Shown here one piece after another: positions 17,397 to 26,076 of a DNA stretch of 64,000 bases. Below the pieces are notes generated by a model. The model saw only the letters and a program-made list of their open reading frames with translations, was not told the DNA's origin and searched no databases. Position numbers and translations under genes: made by a program. How positions within the stretch are numbered: position 1 is the first letter of the stretch; each line of letters begins with the position of its first letter. The stretch is from Kineosporiaceae bacterium (lineage in GTDB: Bacteria > Actinomycetota > Actinomycetes > Actinomycetales > Kineosporiaceae), in contig JADJPO010000003.1 of assembly GCA_016713225.1 (NCBI GenBank), positions 434,001-498,000 of the forward strand. The letters are read 5' to 3'.

Positions 17397-17758
17397 CGTC
17401 GGGCCCACCGGGCTGGCCGACACCGGTGCGTCCCCCGGACACCCCCGGTTGGCAGCGTTCGGCGGTGTCGTGGGTGCTCGACCTGTGCCCGCCGGACTAC
17501 CGCGGCTACCCCCTGCTGCAGCGTCATCCGCTGGCTCTGCTGCACCTGGCCCTGGCCCATGTCGAGGCGCAGCTGACCGGGTTGCGCGATGCCCGCGCGA
17601 CGGCGCGGACCCAGCTGGCCGAGGCGCTCGAGGTGCAGGTGCTGAGCGAGGTCTTCGAGGTGCTCGACCGCGAGGAGGCGCGGCTGCTCGCGGCGCTGCG
17701 CGGCGTCCGGCTGGTCGAGACCGCGCTACGAGGCGGACGCCACACGCCTCGGTTGTGA
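17393..17758 (+). CDS. Conserved hypothetical protein upstream of dxs
   Basis: 121 residues, not assigned to a named family by me. It begins with a Pro-rich stretch and has the motif WVLDLCPPDYRGYPLLQRHP, followed by an amphipathic, Ala/Leu-rich helical region (residues ~55-115: LAHVEAQLTGLRDARATART and onward) that could form a helical hairpin or coiled coil. No signal peptide or membrane helix. GTG 17393 overlaps the ROK stop by 4 bp, which suggests it is carried on the same transcript, though its sequence gives no link to sugar uptake. I have the impression of similar proteins in other Actinobacteria, unverified. Confidence 0.7.
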   Translation: MTSGPPGWPTPVRPPDTPGWQRSAVSWVLDLCPPDYRGYPLLQRHPLALLHLALAHVEAQLTGLRDARATARTQLAEALEVQVLSEVFEVLDREEARLLAALRGVRLVETALRGGRHTPRL

Positions 17759-17776
17759 CCCGCGGCCCGGCGCGCC

Positions 17777-17818
17777 GACATGCAGCTGCCGACACGCAGC
17801 TGCCGACATGCAGATGTG
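17777..17818. repeat. 14-bp tandem repeat, three copies, before dxs
   Basis: Units at 17777-17790, 17791-17804 and 17805-17818, based on GACATGCAGCTGCC. A shorter TCGGTA/G repeat follows at 17874-17894. Both lie in the dxs upstream region, around a TAGTAT box at 17872. Confidence 0.7.
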
Positions 17819-17871
17819 GAGATCCTGCGCACGTGAGCTGGATTCGAACGGCTGCTCCGGGCGGGGCCACC

Positions 17872-17877
17872 TAGTAT
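17872..17877 (+). promoter_or_regulatory. Candidate -10 box of dxs
   Basis: TAGTAT, 47 bp before the chosen dxs ATG. No clear -35 hexamer at the right spacing. The only good TANNNT in the gap besides those made by the TATCGG repeat. Confidence 0.35.
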
Positions 17878-17924
17878 CGGTATCGGTGTCGGTGTGTGGC
17901 CGGACCAGGGAGGTTCCAGCCCGG

Positions 17925-19862
17925 ATGGTGCAGCTCGCCTCGATCGGCGGCCCGGAGGATCTCCAGCCCTTGCGCCCCGAGGACCTGGACGACCTCGCAA
18001 CCCAGATCCGTACCTTTCTGGTGGAACAGGTCTCGCGCACCGGGGGACACCTCGGTCCCAACCTGGGCGTGGTCGAGCTGACCCTCGCCCTGCACCGGGT
18101 CTTCGCCTCACCGACCGACCGGATCGTGTTCGACACCGGCCACCAGGCCTACGTGCACAAGCTGCTCACCGGCCGGCACGACTTCTCGGGCCTGCGCCAG
18201 GAGGGTGGCCTCTCGGGCTACCCGAGCCGCGCCGAGTCACCGCACGACATCGTCGAGAACTCCCACGCCTCGACCGCGCTCTCGTGGGCGGACGGCATCG
18301 CCAAAGCACACCAGTTGCGTGGCGAGGACCGCCACGTCGTGGCCGTGATCGGGGACGGCGCGCTGACCGGCGGCATGGCCTGGGAGGCGCTGAACAACAT
18401 CGCCGCCGGCCCCGACCGTCGCCTGGTGATCGTGGTCAACGACAACGGGCGCTCCTATGCGCCGACCATCGGTGGCCTGGCCCACCACCTGTCGACATTG
18501 CGCACCACCCGTGGCTACGAGCGCTTCCTCGACTGGGGCAAGGGCGTACTGCAGCGGCGGGGTGCCCCCGGCAGGCTGGCCTACGAGGCGCTGCACGGCG
18601 TGAAGAAGGGCCTCAAGGACGTGGTGGCCCCGCAGGGCATGTTCGAGGACCTGGGCATCAAGTACCTCGGCCCGGTCGACGGGCACGACATCGCCGAGCT
18701 CGAGCACGTGCTGCGCCGCGCCCGCGAGTACGGCGGCCCGGTGATCGTGCACGTCCTCACCCGCAAGGGCCATGGCTATGCCCCCGCCGAGAACGACAGC
18801 GCCGACCACTTTCACGCGGTGGGGGTGGTCGACCCCGAGACCGGCCAGCCGCTGGCCGCCTCGGGCACGGGCTGGACCTCGGTGTTCTCCGACGCGGTGG
18901 TCGAACTCGCCGACGAACACCCGGAACTGGTCGGCATCACGGCCGCCATGATGATCCCGGTCGGGCTGCACCGGTTCGCGGCCAAGCACCCCGAGCGGGT
19001 CTTCGATGTCGGTATCGCCGAACAACACGCGGCGACCAGTGCCGCCGGTATGGCCTTCGCCGGTCTGCACCCGGTGGTCGCGGTGTACGCGACCTTCCTC
19101 AACCGGGCCTTCGACCAGGTGTTGATGGACTGTGCCCTGCACCGGGCAGGCGTCACGTTCGTGCTCGACCGGGCGGGCGTCACCGGTGATGACGGCGCCA
19201 GCCACAACGGCATGTGGGACATGTCGATGCTGGCCATGGTGCCCGGCTTGCGCCTGGCGGCCCCACGTGACGGCGCCACACTGTGCGCCGAACTCGCCGA
19301 GGCCGTCGCGATCACCGACGGCCCCACGGTGCTGCGGTTCCCGAAGGGCGCCGTTCCGGCGGACATCCCCGCGATCGACACCCTCGGCGGCGCGGCCGGA
19401 TCTTCCGGTGGCTCAGGCCCGGGCGCTGTCGACGTGCTGTATCGCGAGGGTCCCGCCGACGTCCTGCTGGTGGCGGTCGGCGCGATGGTCGGTACCGCGC
19501 TGGACGTCGCCGCGCGCCTGACCGCCCGCGGGATCGGTGCGCAGGTGATCGACCCACGATGGGTACTGCCGGTACCGGACGCCGTCCTCGACCTGGCTGC
19601 CGGGCACCGACTGGTGGTCGTCATCGAGGACAACCTGGTGCGCGGCGGCGTGGGCAGCGTGGTGCGCGAACACCTTGCCGGGCGTCGGATCGACGTCCCG
19701 GTGCGCACCTTCGGGATCCCGTCGACCTTCCTGGATCACGCCGGCCGTGCCAGCGTGCTCGACCAGATCGGCCTGACCGCCGTGACGATCAGCGACGAGG
19801 TGATCCAGGACATCACCCCTCGTGCGGCCGACGTCAGCGCGTTTCGACCGCGGGCCGGGTGA
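17925..19862 (+). CDS. dxs: 1-deoxy-D-xylulose-5-phosphate synthase
   Basis: 645 residues, full length. Condenses pyruvate and glyceraldehyde 3-phosphate, releasing CO2; first step of the MEP isoprenoid pathway; thiamine-diphosphate and Mg dependent. The N-terminal domain has SRTGGHLGPNLGVVELT, DTGHQAYVHKLLTGR and the TPP motif GDGALTGGMAWEALNN (residue ~143); the middle domain has RAGVTGDDGASHNGMWD. ATG 17925 fits the family start (short lead before GPEDLQPL) and has GGGAGG upstream; GTG 17928 is equally possible. The last 29 bp overlap the converging gene at 19834. Confidence 0.96.
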   Translation: MVQLASIGGPEDLQPLRPEDLDDLATQIRTFLVEQVSRTGGHLGPNLGVVELTLALHRVFASPTDRIVFDTGHQAYVHKLLTGRHDFSGLRQEGGLSGYPSRAESPHDIVENSHASTALSWADGIAKAHQLRGEDRHVVAVIGDGALTGGMAWEALNNIAAGPDRRLVIVVNDNGRSYAPTIGGLAHHLSTLRTTRGYERFLDWGKGVLQRRGAPGRLAYEALHGVKKGLKDVVAPQGMFEDLGIKYLGPVDGHDIAELEHVLRRAREYGGPVIVHVLTRKGHGYAPAENDSADHFHAVGVVDPETGQPLAASGTGWTSVFSDAVVELADEHPELVGITAAMMIPVGLHRFAAKHPERVFDVGIAEQHAATSAAGMAFAGLHPVVAVYATFLNRAFDQVLMDCALHRAGVTFVLDRAGVTGDDGASHNGMWDMSMLAMVPGLRLAAPRDGATLCAELAEAVAITDGPTVLRFPKGAVPADIPAIDTLGGAAGSSGGSGPGAVDVLYREGPADVLLVAVGAMVGTALDVAARLTARGIGAQVIDPRWVLPVPDAVLDLAAGHRLVVVIEDNLVRGGVGSVVREHLAGRRIDVPVRTFGIPSTFLDHAGRASVLDQIGLTAVTISDEVIQDITPRAADVSAFRPRAG

Positions 19863-20673
19863 GGTCGCCACGGATCGAGGCGGAGACGACCTCGTCGGCG
19901 GTGACCAGCAGAGGCACCCTGACGCCGCGGTCCACCTCATCGGTGAGTTGCCAGGCCAGCGCCACGTAGGCCGGGTCGACCCGGGTGAGGTCGTACCAGC
20001 CCTGAGCGCGGGCTGGGACGGCGACGGCTCGCATGCCGCTGCCGTCACCGGCGGCCAGCGCCCGGCGGAGCCCGCTGCCGGCGAGCAGCGTCAGGACGTC
20101 ACTGCCGGCGACCGGTCGCAGCGTGCCGGCGTACCGCCCGCCCCGCGTGAGCAGTTCGGCAGCCACCGTGGCGTGCCGCTCGAGATGGACGGTCGCCCGC
20201 GGCCAGCAGTCCTCGGCGGACAGGCCGTAGCGCTGCAACAGGCTGTGTGGCACGGGAAGCGGGGGCCGGTCCTCGGTGGTGCGCAGCCCGAGGCCCAGTG
20301 AGAGGGCACGCCCGGCCACCTCGCGGTGCTGCCAGGCAGGCCCCAAGTGGTGCACGTGACCACGAGGCAGCGCCATGATCTCGGCGCTCTCGCGCAGCAC
20401 GTCGCGCGCCGTCCGGCCCTGCTGTACCCGGGTCGAGGGGTGGTCCAACCGGGCCAGGTGATCGTGGATCCGCAGCAGGGCGGCGATCCGGTGCCGGGCT
20501 GCGGGGCTCATCGGGGCTCGGGAGCCGCACACCTGGGCCAGCTGGTCCCAGGCGAGCAGGGTGCCGCCGGCCAGCACGACACCGCGATCATGCGGCGTGA
20601 TGTCGATGTCGTGGGTCACGATGACGCTGAGTACTGCTCGACGCAGTTCGGACGCCGATTCGCCGGTATTCAT
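19834..20673 (-). CDS. Hypothetical protein converging on dxs
   Basis: 279 residues, no family recognised. Soluble, Arg/Leu/Ala-rich. The N-terminal half is helical (SELRRAVLSVIVTHDIDITP, then RHRIAALLRIHDHLARLDHP); the rest contains ARAQGWYDLTRVDPAYVALA, a stretch typical of a compact alpha/beta or all-helical domain. ATG 20673 is supported by a TACTGT box (20681-20686 on the minus strand) ending 7 bases before it. The reading frame has strong GC3 bias along its length, so it is a real gene. Its 3' end overlaps dxs by 29 bp tail to tail, so antisense effects are possible. Confidence 0.72.
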   Translation of the reverse strand: MNTGESASELRRAVLSVIVTHDIDITPHDRGVVLAGGTLLAWDQLAQVCGSRAPMSPAARHRIAALLRIHDHLARLDHPSTRVQQGRTARDVLRESAEIMALPRGHVHHLGPAWQHREVAGRALSLGLGLRTTEDRPPLPVPHSLLQRYGLSAEDCWPRATVHLERHATVAAELLTRGGRYAGTLRPVAGSDVLTLLAGSGLRRALAAGDGSGMRAVAVPARAQGWYDLTRVDPAYVALAWQLTDEVDRGVRVPLLVTADEVVSASIRGDLTRPAVETR

Positions 20674-20818
20674 GTCACGCACAGTAGTTGCCCCACGCGT
20701 CTGATTGGCCTTACGAGGGCCGGTCTCGCCCGTGTGGAGCAGCAGTAGGTGAGCGACGGGCACGGATGCGGGCCTGTGGTGAACCCTGAAACACGGCGCG
20801 TGACCAGGGCGGTGCGGT

Positions 20819-20824
20819 TACCGT
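20819..20824 (+). promoter_or_regulatory. -10 box of the membrane-anchored peptidase-like gene
   Basis: TACCGT within GGTTACCGTG; ends 7 bases before GTG 20832. An in-frame GTG at 20823 overlaps it and would lie upstream of the start of transcription. The same GGTTACCGTG string precedes genes at 35401 and 49919. Confidence 0.5.
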
Positions 20825-20831
20825 GCTGGTC

Positions 20832-22430
20832 GTGGATCACAACGGACGAGCGGTGGTCGACCCTCAGGTCGCTGCCACCCGTCCGATGGGGTTGCCCCTG
20901 GCGCACTTGACCAGACCTCCGACCGAGGCGATCAGCACCGAGGCCATCGCGCGGGCGGGCGACCGCCCGCCGCAGCTGGACGTGCCCGCCCGGCCCACTC
21001 TGCCCACGGCCGGGCGACGTCGGCGCCGCTCGATGGGGTTGGCCGGTTCCGTGGCGGCCGTGGTGGCGCTCGGGTCGCTCGCCGTGCTGGCCCCCTCACG
21101 GGTGCCTGGCCTGAACGGTCTGCTCGGTCGGGGGCCCGCCGCCTCCGCAGCGCGGCCGGGGGATGCCCGGATCGAGATCACTCAGCTGCTCAGTCGGATG
21201 CAGACCGCCGTGCGTGCGGGGGACACGGCCGGCATCGCGGCCCTGGTCGACCCGGCTGACCAGGCCCTCGGTGCGCGATGGGCGGCGCTGCCGGCCCGAG
21301 TGCGCACCGTCGGAGCGAGCGCCGTCCAGTTCAGTCTCTTGCCGGGGCCGTTGCCCGCGCTGCGGACCGATCCGGCACCGGCGCGATTCGACCGCTACGT
21401 GGATGTGCCGGTGCAGTTCGGGTACACCCTCGCCGGGTGGGACCGCAGCCCGGTGGCCACCGTGCTCGCGCTGCGCTTCGGCCGGGTGGGGTCGGCCTGG
21501 CGACTGGTGGGGGACAGCGCCGCAGCCCCGGCGGCCCGGCCGATCACCCCGTCAGCGGCAACCCCGATGGAGCCCTGGGTGACCACCGAGGTCACCGTCG
21601 CGCGCACGACGCACGCGCTCGTGGTCGGTGACCCGGCACGCCGGGCGGACAACCAGAGGCTGGCCGCCGAGCTCGAGCAGGCGAGCCGCGCCGTCCGGGC
21701 GGTGCTGCCGTCGACGCGCTGGAACGGGCAGGTGGTGGCGTACGCCTCCACCGATCCGGTCATCGTGGCGAGCTGGTTCGGCGGGCGGGCCGCTCGCGAG
21801 GGACGCCGCGCCGGCAACGATCCGGCGGCCTTTGCCGCCGAGGTACGCACCCTGACCGGTCAAGGTCGCAGCGGCACGACGAGCTCGGCACCCGTGGCCG
21901 CCCGGCTGGCGGTCACGCCCTACCTGTTGACCCGGCGGGACAGCCGATCGCAGGCCGTGCTCCGGCACGAGATCACCCACGTGGCGCTCGCCCTGGAGGG
22001 TCAGGGGGCCGTGCCGGCTTGGTTGGTCGAGGGGGCGGCCGAGTTCATCGCCTACCGCCAGCTCGTGGCGGGCCGAGTCAGCGCCGTCGTCGCCCTCGAC
22101 CGTCGTGGCCTACCCGCCCCGACCTGGCAGCAACTGCAGAAGCGGGTCTGGCGGCCGGTGCTGGTCACCCAGAGCACGACGTTCTACACCGGCACCAACA
22201 GCCAGGTCGCGCGCAACTACACCGACGCCTGGCTGACCTGCCTCTACATCGCCCAGCACTACGGTGAGGCCCGGCTGTTCCAGCTCTACGCAGCCGCCGC
22301 GACGTCCCCGGAGCAGGATCCCGCGGTGGTCGAGAAGGCGGTGCTGCGCAGCGTGCTGGACGTCGACCAGGCCGAGTTGCGTCGTCAGGTCGCCGCCTTC
22401 GCCCGCACCCTGCGCACCAACTTCAGCTGA
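20832..22430 (+). CDS. Membrane-anchored HExxH (gluzincin-like) metallopeptidase
   Basis: 532 residues. A ~65-residue cytoplasmic head, one transmembrane helix (about residues 69-88, after RRRRRSMG) and a large extracytoplasmic part. The catalytic zinc motif is HEITH in LRHEITHVALAL (residue ~378), with WLVEGAAEFIAY about 25 residues later supplying the third ligand (Glu), the gluzincin arrangement. It therefore resembles small peptidase_MA-like enzymes that act outside the membrane. The substrate is unknown. No operon partner; divergent from the gene at 19834. The C-terminus (FARTLRTNF) is helical. Confidence 0.8.
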   Translation: MDHNGRAVVDPQVAATRPMGLPLAHLTRPPTEAISTEAIARAGDRPPQLDVPARPTLPTAGRRRRRSMGLAGSVAAVVALGSLAVLAPSRVPGLNGLLGRGPAASAARPGDARIEITQLLSRMQTAVRAGDTAGIAALVDPADQALGARWAALPARVRTVGASAVQFSLLPGPLPALRTDPAPARFDRYVDVPVQFGYTLAGWDRSPVATVLALRFGRVGSAWRLVGDSAAAPAARPITPSAATPMEPWVTTEVTVARTTHALVVGDPARRADNQRLAAELEQASRAVRAVLPSTRWNGQVVAYASTDPVIVASWFGGRAAREGRRAGNDPAAFAAEVRTLTGQGRSGTTSSAPVAARLAVTPYLLTRRDSRSQAVLRHEITHVALALEGQGAVPAWLVEGAAEFIAYRQLVAGRVSAVVALDRRGLPAPTWQQLQKRVWRPVLVTQSTTFYTGTNSQVARNYTDAWLTCLYIAQHYGEARLFQLYAAAATSPEQDPAVVEKAVLRSVLDVDQAELRRQVAAFARTLRTNFS

Positions 22431-22452
22431 CACTCGGGCGTCACACCCCGCA

Positions 22453-22525
22453 CCCCGTGATCATGCAATCCGTGCACGCTTGTGAAGACGCTTCACAAGC
22501 GTGCACGGATTGCATGATCACGGGG
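22453..22525. terminator. Long perfect hairpin between converging genes, palindrome family copy 2
   Basis: A 35-bp perfect stem (22453-22487 with 22491-22525) with an ACG loop. It shares the core TGATCATGCAATCCGTGCAC with the copies at 4806 and 33291 but has a different inner 7 bp. It lies between the metallopeptidase gene (+) and fadB (-). Confidence 0.85.
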
Positions 22526-22530
22526 GAAAT

Positions 22531-22556
22531 GTGCACGAATTACATGATCACGGGGG
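22531..22556. repeat. Extra half-copy of the palindrome right arm
   Basis: GTGCACGAATTACATGATCA plus CGGGG repeats the right arm of the preceding hairpin with two G-to-A differences. It has no partner arm of its own but could compete with the intact right arm for pairing. Confidence 0.75.
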
Positions 22557-22562
22557 GTGGGG

Positions 22563-24701
22563 TCAGAGGTGTCCGGTGTGCTTCAGGTACGGCGTCATCC
22601 CGCCCAGGTGGAACGGCCAGCCGGCTCCGAGCAGCATGCACAGGTCGATGTCGGCCGCCTCGGCCACCACTCCCTCGGCCACCATCAGCCGGCACTCCTG
22701 CGCCAGCGCCGCGAGCGCCCGGTCGCGCACCTGCTCGGCGGTGGACGGCGCGTCGCCCTGCACCAGGATGGCCTTGGTCTCGTCGTCGACATAGGGCTTG
22801 CCGTCCATGCCCCAGGTGAACACCCCGGAGCGGCCGGACGCCACGATGGCCCGCAGGTTGGTCGAGACCCCGAACCGGTCGGGGAAGGCGGCGTGCATCG
22901 TCTCGGCGACGTGCAGCGCCACCGCCGGGCCGACCAGTTGCAGCAGCAGGAACGGGCTCATCGGCAGGCCCAGCGGCTCGAGGGCGGCATCGGCCACCTC
23001 GATCGGGGTGCCCTCGTCGACGGCAGCGGTGACCTCACCCAGGAAGCGGGTGAGCAGCCGATTGACCACGAACGCCGGGGCGTCCTTGACCAGGACGCAC
23101 GACTTGCGCAGCTGCTTGCCGACGGCGAAGGCGGTGGCCAGCGTCGCGTCGTCCGTCTGTTCGGCCCGCACCACCTCGACCAGCGGCAGCACCGCCACCG
23201 GGTTGAAGAAGTGGAACCCGACCACCCGTTCGGGGTGGGCCAGGTCGGCGGCCATCGCGGTGACCGACAACGAGGAGGTGTTGGTCATCAGCACGCACTC
23301 GGGGGAGACCACCTTCTCGACCGCGGCGAAGACGGTCTTCTTGACCTCGAGCTCCTCGAACACGGCCTCGATCACGAGGTCGGCGCCGGCGAAGGCCTCG
23401 GCTGCCTCGACCGAGCCGCTGACCAGGGCCTTCAGCCGGTTCGCCTCATCGGGGCGGATCCGTCCCTTGCCGGCCTGGGAATCGATCTCGGCCCGCACCG
23501 CGTCGACGCCGCGGGTGACGCGCTCGGCGTCCAGGTCGGTCAGGGCCACCGGCACCTTGAGCCGACGCAGGAACAGCGTGGCGAGCTGGGTCGCCATCAA
23601 CCCGGCGCCCACCACGCCCACCTTGGTCACCGGGCGGGCCAGCGACGAACTCGGCACCCCCACCGGGCGCTTGGCGCGCTTGTTGACCAGGTCGAAGGCG
23701 TACAGGCTGTTGGCGAACTGCGGGCTGACGATCAAATCGGCCAGCCCCTGCGACTCGGCCTCGAAGGCGGTGTCACGGTCGGCGGTGCGCGCCAGCGCCA
23801 CCAGATCGAGGGCCTTGTAGCAGGCCGGTGCGGCGCCGTGCAGCTTGAGGTCGACCCCGGCTCGCGCCTCGGCGAGGGTCGCCGTCCAGGTCTGCTCGTC
23901 GCGGTCGATCTCGGCTCGTTCGACGGTCGTCACGCCGGTCAGGACGTCGCCCGCCCACGCCAGCGACCGCTCCAGGAAGTCGGCCGGGTCGAACATCACG
24001 TCGGCGATGCCGAACGCCAAGGCCTTGCGGCCGTTGAGCATGCGGTTGTTCTGCAGCGGGTTGGCGACGATCACCTCGAGTGCCGGGGCCAGCCCGATCA
24101 GGTTCGGCAACAGGTAGGTGCCACCCCACCCGGGCAGGATGCCCAGGAAGCACTCCGGCAGCGCGAGCGCCGGCACCCCGGACGAGATGGTGCGGTAGGT
24201 GCAGTGCAGCGCCAGTTCGACCCCGCCGCCGAGCACCGCGCCGTTGACGAAGGCGAACGAGGGCACCCCCAGCTCGCCGAGCCGGCGCATCACGTCGTGG
24301 CCGTAGCGGCCGATCGCGACCGCCACCTCACGCGCCTCGGCAGGGCCGGACGCCGACGCCGCACCTGAAGCGGCCATGGTCAGGTCGGCCCCGGCGAGGA
24401 AGAAGAACGGCTTGCCGGTGACGGCCACGGCACTGATCTGACCGGCCGCGACCTGGGCGGCGACCTGGTCGAGTGCCTCGTTCAGGCTGCGCAGCCCGGC
24501 GGGGCCGAACGTGGTCGGCCGGGTGTGGTCGCGCCCGTTGTCCAGCGTGATCAGGGCCAGGGTGCCCGGGTCGCCGCCGACGGTGCGGGGCAGGACGACG
24601 TCACGCACCAGGGCGCGAGTCACCACCTCGTCCGGCAGGGCCGGCAGCGCATCCGCATTCGACGAGGTCGGGCCGGTGGTGGTCGGGCTCGAGGCGGTCA
24701 T
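22563..24701 (-). CDS. fadB: Fatty acid oxidation multifunctional protein (enoyl-CoA hydratase / 3-hydroxyacyl-CoA dehydrogenase)
   Basis: 712 residues. N-terminal crotonase domain (residues ~50-300; GAVLGGGVELAL, and LPECFLGILPGWGGTYLLP with the catalytic-glutamate region) and C-terminal NAD-binding (VGVVGAGLMATQLATLFL, ~360) and 3HCDH domains (FHFFNPV, VNRLLTRFL). Carries out hydration and oxidation steps of beta-oxidation; partner of the thiolase encoded just upstream, whose stop it overlaps by ATGA. The first 40 residues are a Ser/Thr/Pro-rich extension. Transcription ends toward the palindrome at 22453-22525. Confidence 0.95.
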   Translation of the reverse strand: MTASSPTTTGPTSSNADALPALPDEVVTRALVRDVVLPRTVGGDPGTLALITLDNGRDHTRPTTFGPAGLRSLNEALDQVAAQVAAGQISAVAVTGKPFFFLAGADLTMAASGAASASGPAEAREVAVAIGRYGHDVMRRLGELGVPSFAFVNGAVLGGGVELALHCTYRTISSGVPALALPECFLGILPGWGGTYLLPNLIGLAPALEVIVANPLQNNRMLNGRKALAFGIADVMFDPADFLERSLAWAGDVLTGVTTVERAEIDRDEQTWTATLAEARAGVDLKLHGAAPACYKALDLVALARTADRDTAFEAESQGLADLIVSPQFANSLYAFDLVNKRAKRPVGVPSSSLARPVTKVGVVGAGLMATQLATLFLRRLKVPVALTDLDAERVTRGVDAVRAEIDSQAGKGRIRPDEANRLKALVSGSVEAAEAFAGADLVIEAVFEELEVKKTVFAAVEKVVSPECVLMTNTSSLSVTAMAADLAHPERVVGFHFFNPVAVLPLVEVVRAEQTDDATLATAFAVGKQLRKSCVLVKDAPAFVVNRLLTRFLGEVTAAVDEGTPIEVADAALEPLGLPMSPFLLLQLVGPAVALHVAETMHAAFPDRFGVSTNLRAIVASGRSGVFTWGMDGKPYVDDETKAILVQGDAPSTAEQVRDRALAALAQECRLMVAEGVVAEAADIDLCMLLGAGWPFHLGGMTPYLKHTGHL

Positions 24702-25933
24702 GCCGCACGCTCCTTGCCGTAGTCGGCGTGGTGGGGGTTCTCCCAGATGACCGTGCCGCCCATGCCGATGCCGATGCACATGGTGGTCAGCCCGTAGCGC
24801 ACCTGCGGGCGGGCCTCGAAGTGGCGGGCCAGCTGGGTCATCAGACGCACCCCGCTGGAGGCCAGCGGGTGCCCGACCGCGATCGCGCCGCCGTCCGGGT
24901 TGACCCGCTCGTCGTCGTCGGCGATGCCGAAGTGATCCAGGAAGGCGAGCACCTGGACGGCGAACGCCTCGTTGACCTCGAACAGCCCGATGTCCTCGAT
25001 GCTCATGCCCGCCCGGGCCAGCGCCTTCTCGGTGGCCGGTACCGGGCCGACTCCCATCACCTCGGGCTCGACGCCCGCGAAGGCGTAGCCCACCAGACGC
25101 ATCCGGGTGGGCAGACCGAGTTCTGCCGCGGTCTCGGCCGAGGCCAGCAGGCACGCCGTGGCGCCGTCGTTCAGGCCTGCCGAGTTGCCCGCGGTGATCC
25201 GGCCGTGGGGGCGGAACGGGGTCTTGAGGGCGGCCAGGTCGGCCAGGGTGGTGCCGGGTCGGGGTGGTTCGTCGACGGTGGCCAGGCCCCAGCCGGCGTC
25301 CACGTTGCGGGTGGCCATCGGCACCAGATCGGCCTGGATCCGACCGGCTTCGTAGGCCGCGGCGAGCTTGGCCTGACTGGCCACGGCATAGGCGTCGGCC
25401 CGCTGCTTGGTCAGCTGCGGGAATCGGTCGTGCAGGTTCTCGGCGGTCTGGCCCATGACCAGCGCGGAGGGGTCGACCAGCTTCTCGGCCAGGATGCGCG
25501 GGTTGGGGTCGATCCCGGTGCCCATGGGGTGGTGGCCCATGTGCTCGACGCCACCGGCGATCACGACGTCGTAGGCACCGCTGGCGATGCCCGATGCGGT
25601 CGTGGTGACCGCGGTCATGGCCCCGGCGCACATCCGGTCGATCGCGAAGCCCGGCACGCTCTTGGGCAACCCGGACAGTAACGCGGCCATGCGGCCGATG
25701 GTCAGGCCCTGGTCGCCGGTCTGGGTGGTGGCGGCGATGGCCACGTCGTCGACGCGTTCAGGGGGTAGCTCGGGGTGGCGGCGCAGCAGTTCGCGAATGC
25801 AACGGATCACCAGATCGTCCGCCCGGGTCTGGGCGTACATCCCGGTGTCACGGGCGGTGCCGAAAGGGGTGCGCACGCCGTCCACGAAGACGACGTCGTG
25901 CAGGATGCCGGCCACTCGAGCCTCCTCGCTCAT
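24698..25933 (-). CDS. fadA: Acetyl-CoA acyltransferase (3-ketoacyl-CoA thiolase)
   Basis: 411 residues. Cleaves 3-ketoacyl-CoA with CoA, the last step of beta-oxidation. Active-site residues: Cys102 in DRMCAGAM, His in AVGHPLASSG and Cys in TMCIGIGMGG. First gene of the fadA-fadB operon. ATG 25933 gives the normal length; the frame is open further upstream, but that stretch includes promoter-like AT-rich DNA (TACTGT and TAGCAT around 25948-25970 on the minus strand), so longer starts are unlikely. No Shine-Dalgarno sequence is evident. Confidence 0.95.
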   Translation of the reverse strand: MSEEARVAGILHDVVFVDGVRTPFGTARDTGMYAQTRADDLVIRCIRELLRRHPELPPERVDDVAIAATTQTGDQGLTIGRMAALLSGLPKSVPGFAIDRMCAGAMTAVTTTASGIASGAYDVVIAGGVEHMGHHPMGTGIDPNPRILAEKLVDPSALVMGQTAENLHDRFPQLTKQRADAYAVASQAKLAAAYEAGRIQADLVPMATRNVDAGWGLATVDEPPRPGTTLADLAALKTPFRPHGRITAGNSAGLNDGATACLLASAETAAELGLPTRMRLVGYAFAGVEPEVMGVGPVPATEKALARAGMSIEDIGLFEVNEAFAVQVLAFLDHFGIADDDERVNPDGGAIAVGHPLASSGVRLMTQLARHFEARPQVRYGLTTMCIGIGMGGTVIWENPHHADYGKERAA

Positions 25934-26017
25934 GGGGGTTCGCCGTGATGCTACTCGACAGTAATAAAACTGCCGAGGCCCCGCGACGAGAGTCCTCTCA
26001 CGCCGTCGCCGACCAGT

Positions 26018-26061
26018 GACGGGTGGGGTGCCCGCGACGTGCACGGACACCCCACCCTGTC
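26018..26061 (-). terminator. Hairpin downstream of the PepSY gene
   Basis: GGGTGGGGTG (26021-26030) pairs with CACCCCACCC (26048-26057), and three further pairs form past one bulge. It lies between the PepSY stop and the fadA promoter, in the right place to end the PepSY transcript. Confidence 0.6.
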
Positions 26062-26076
26062 AGGTTCCCGGGGCGG

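Noticed and set aside
17842..17857. GGATTCGAAC resembles a tRNA T-loop (as GTTCGAATCC on the minus strand)
   Set aside because: No T-stem pairing, acceptor stem, D-arm or anticodon arm can be drawn around it on either strand.
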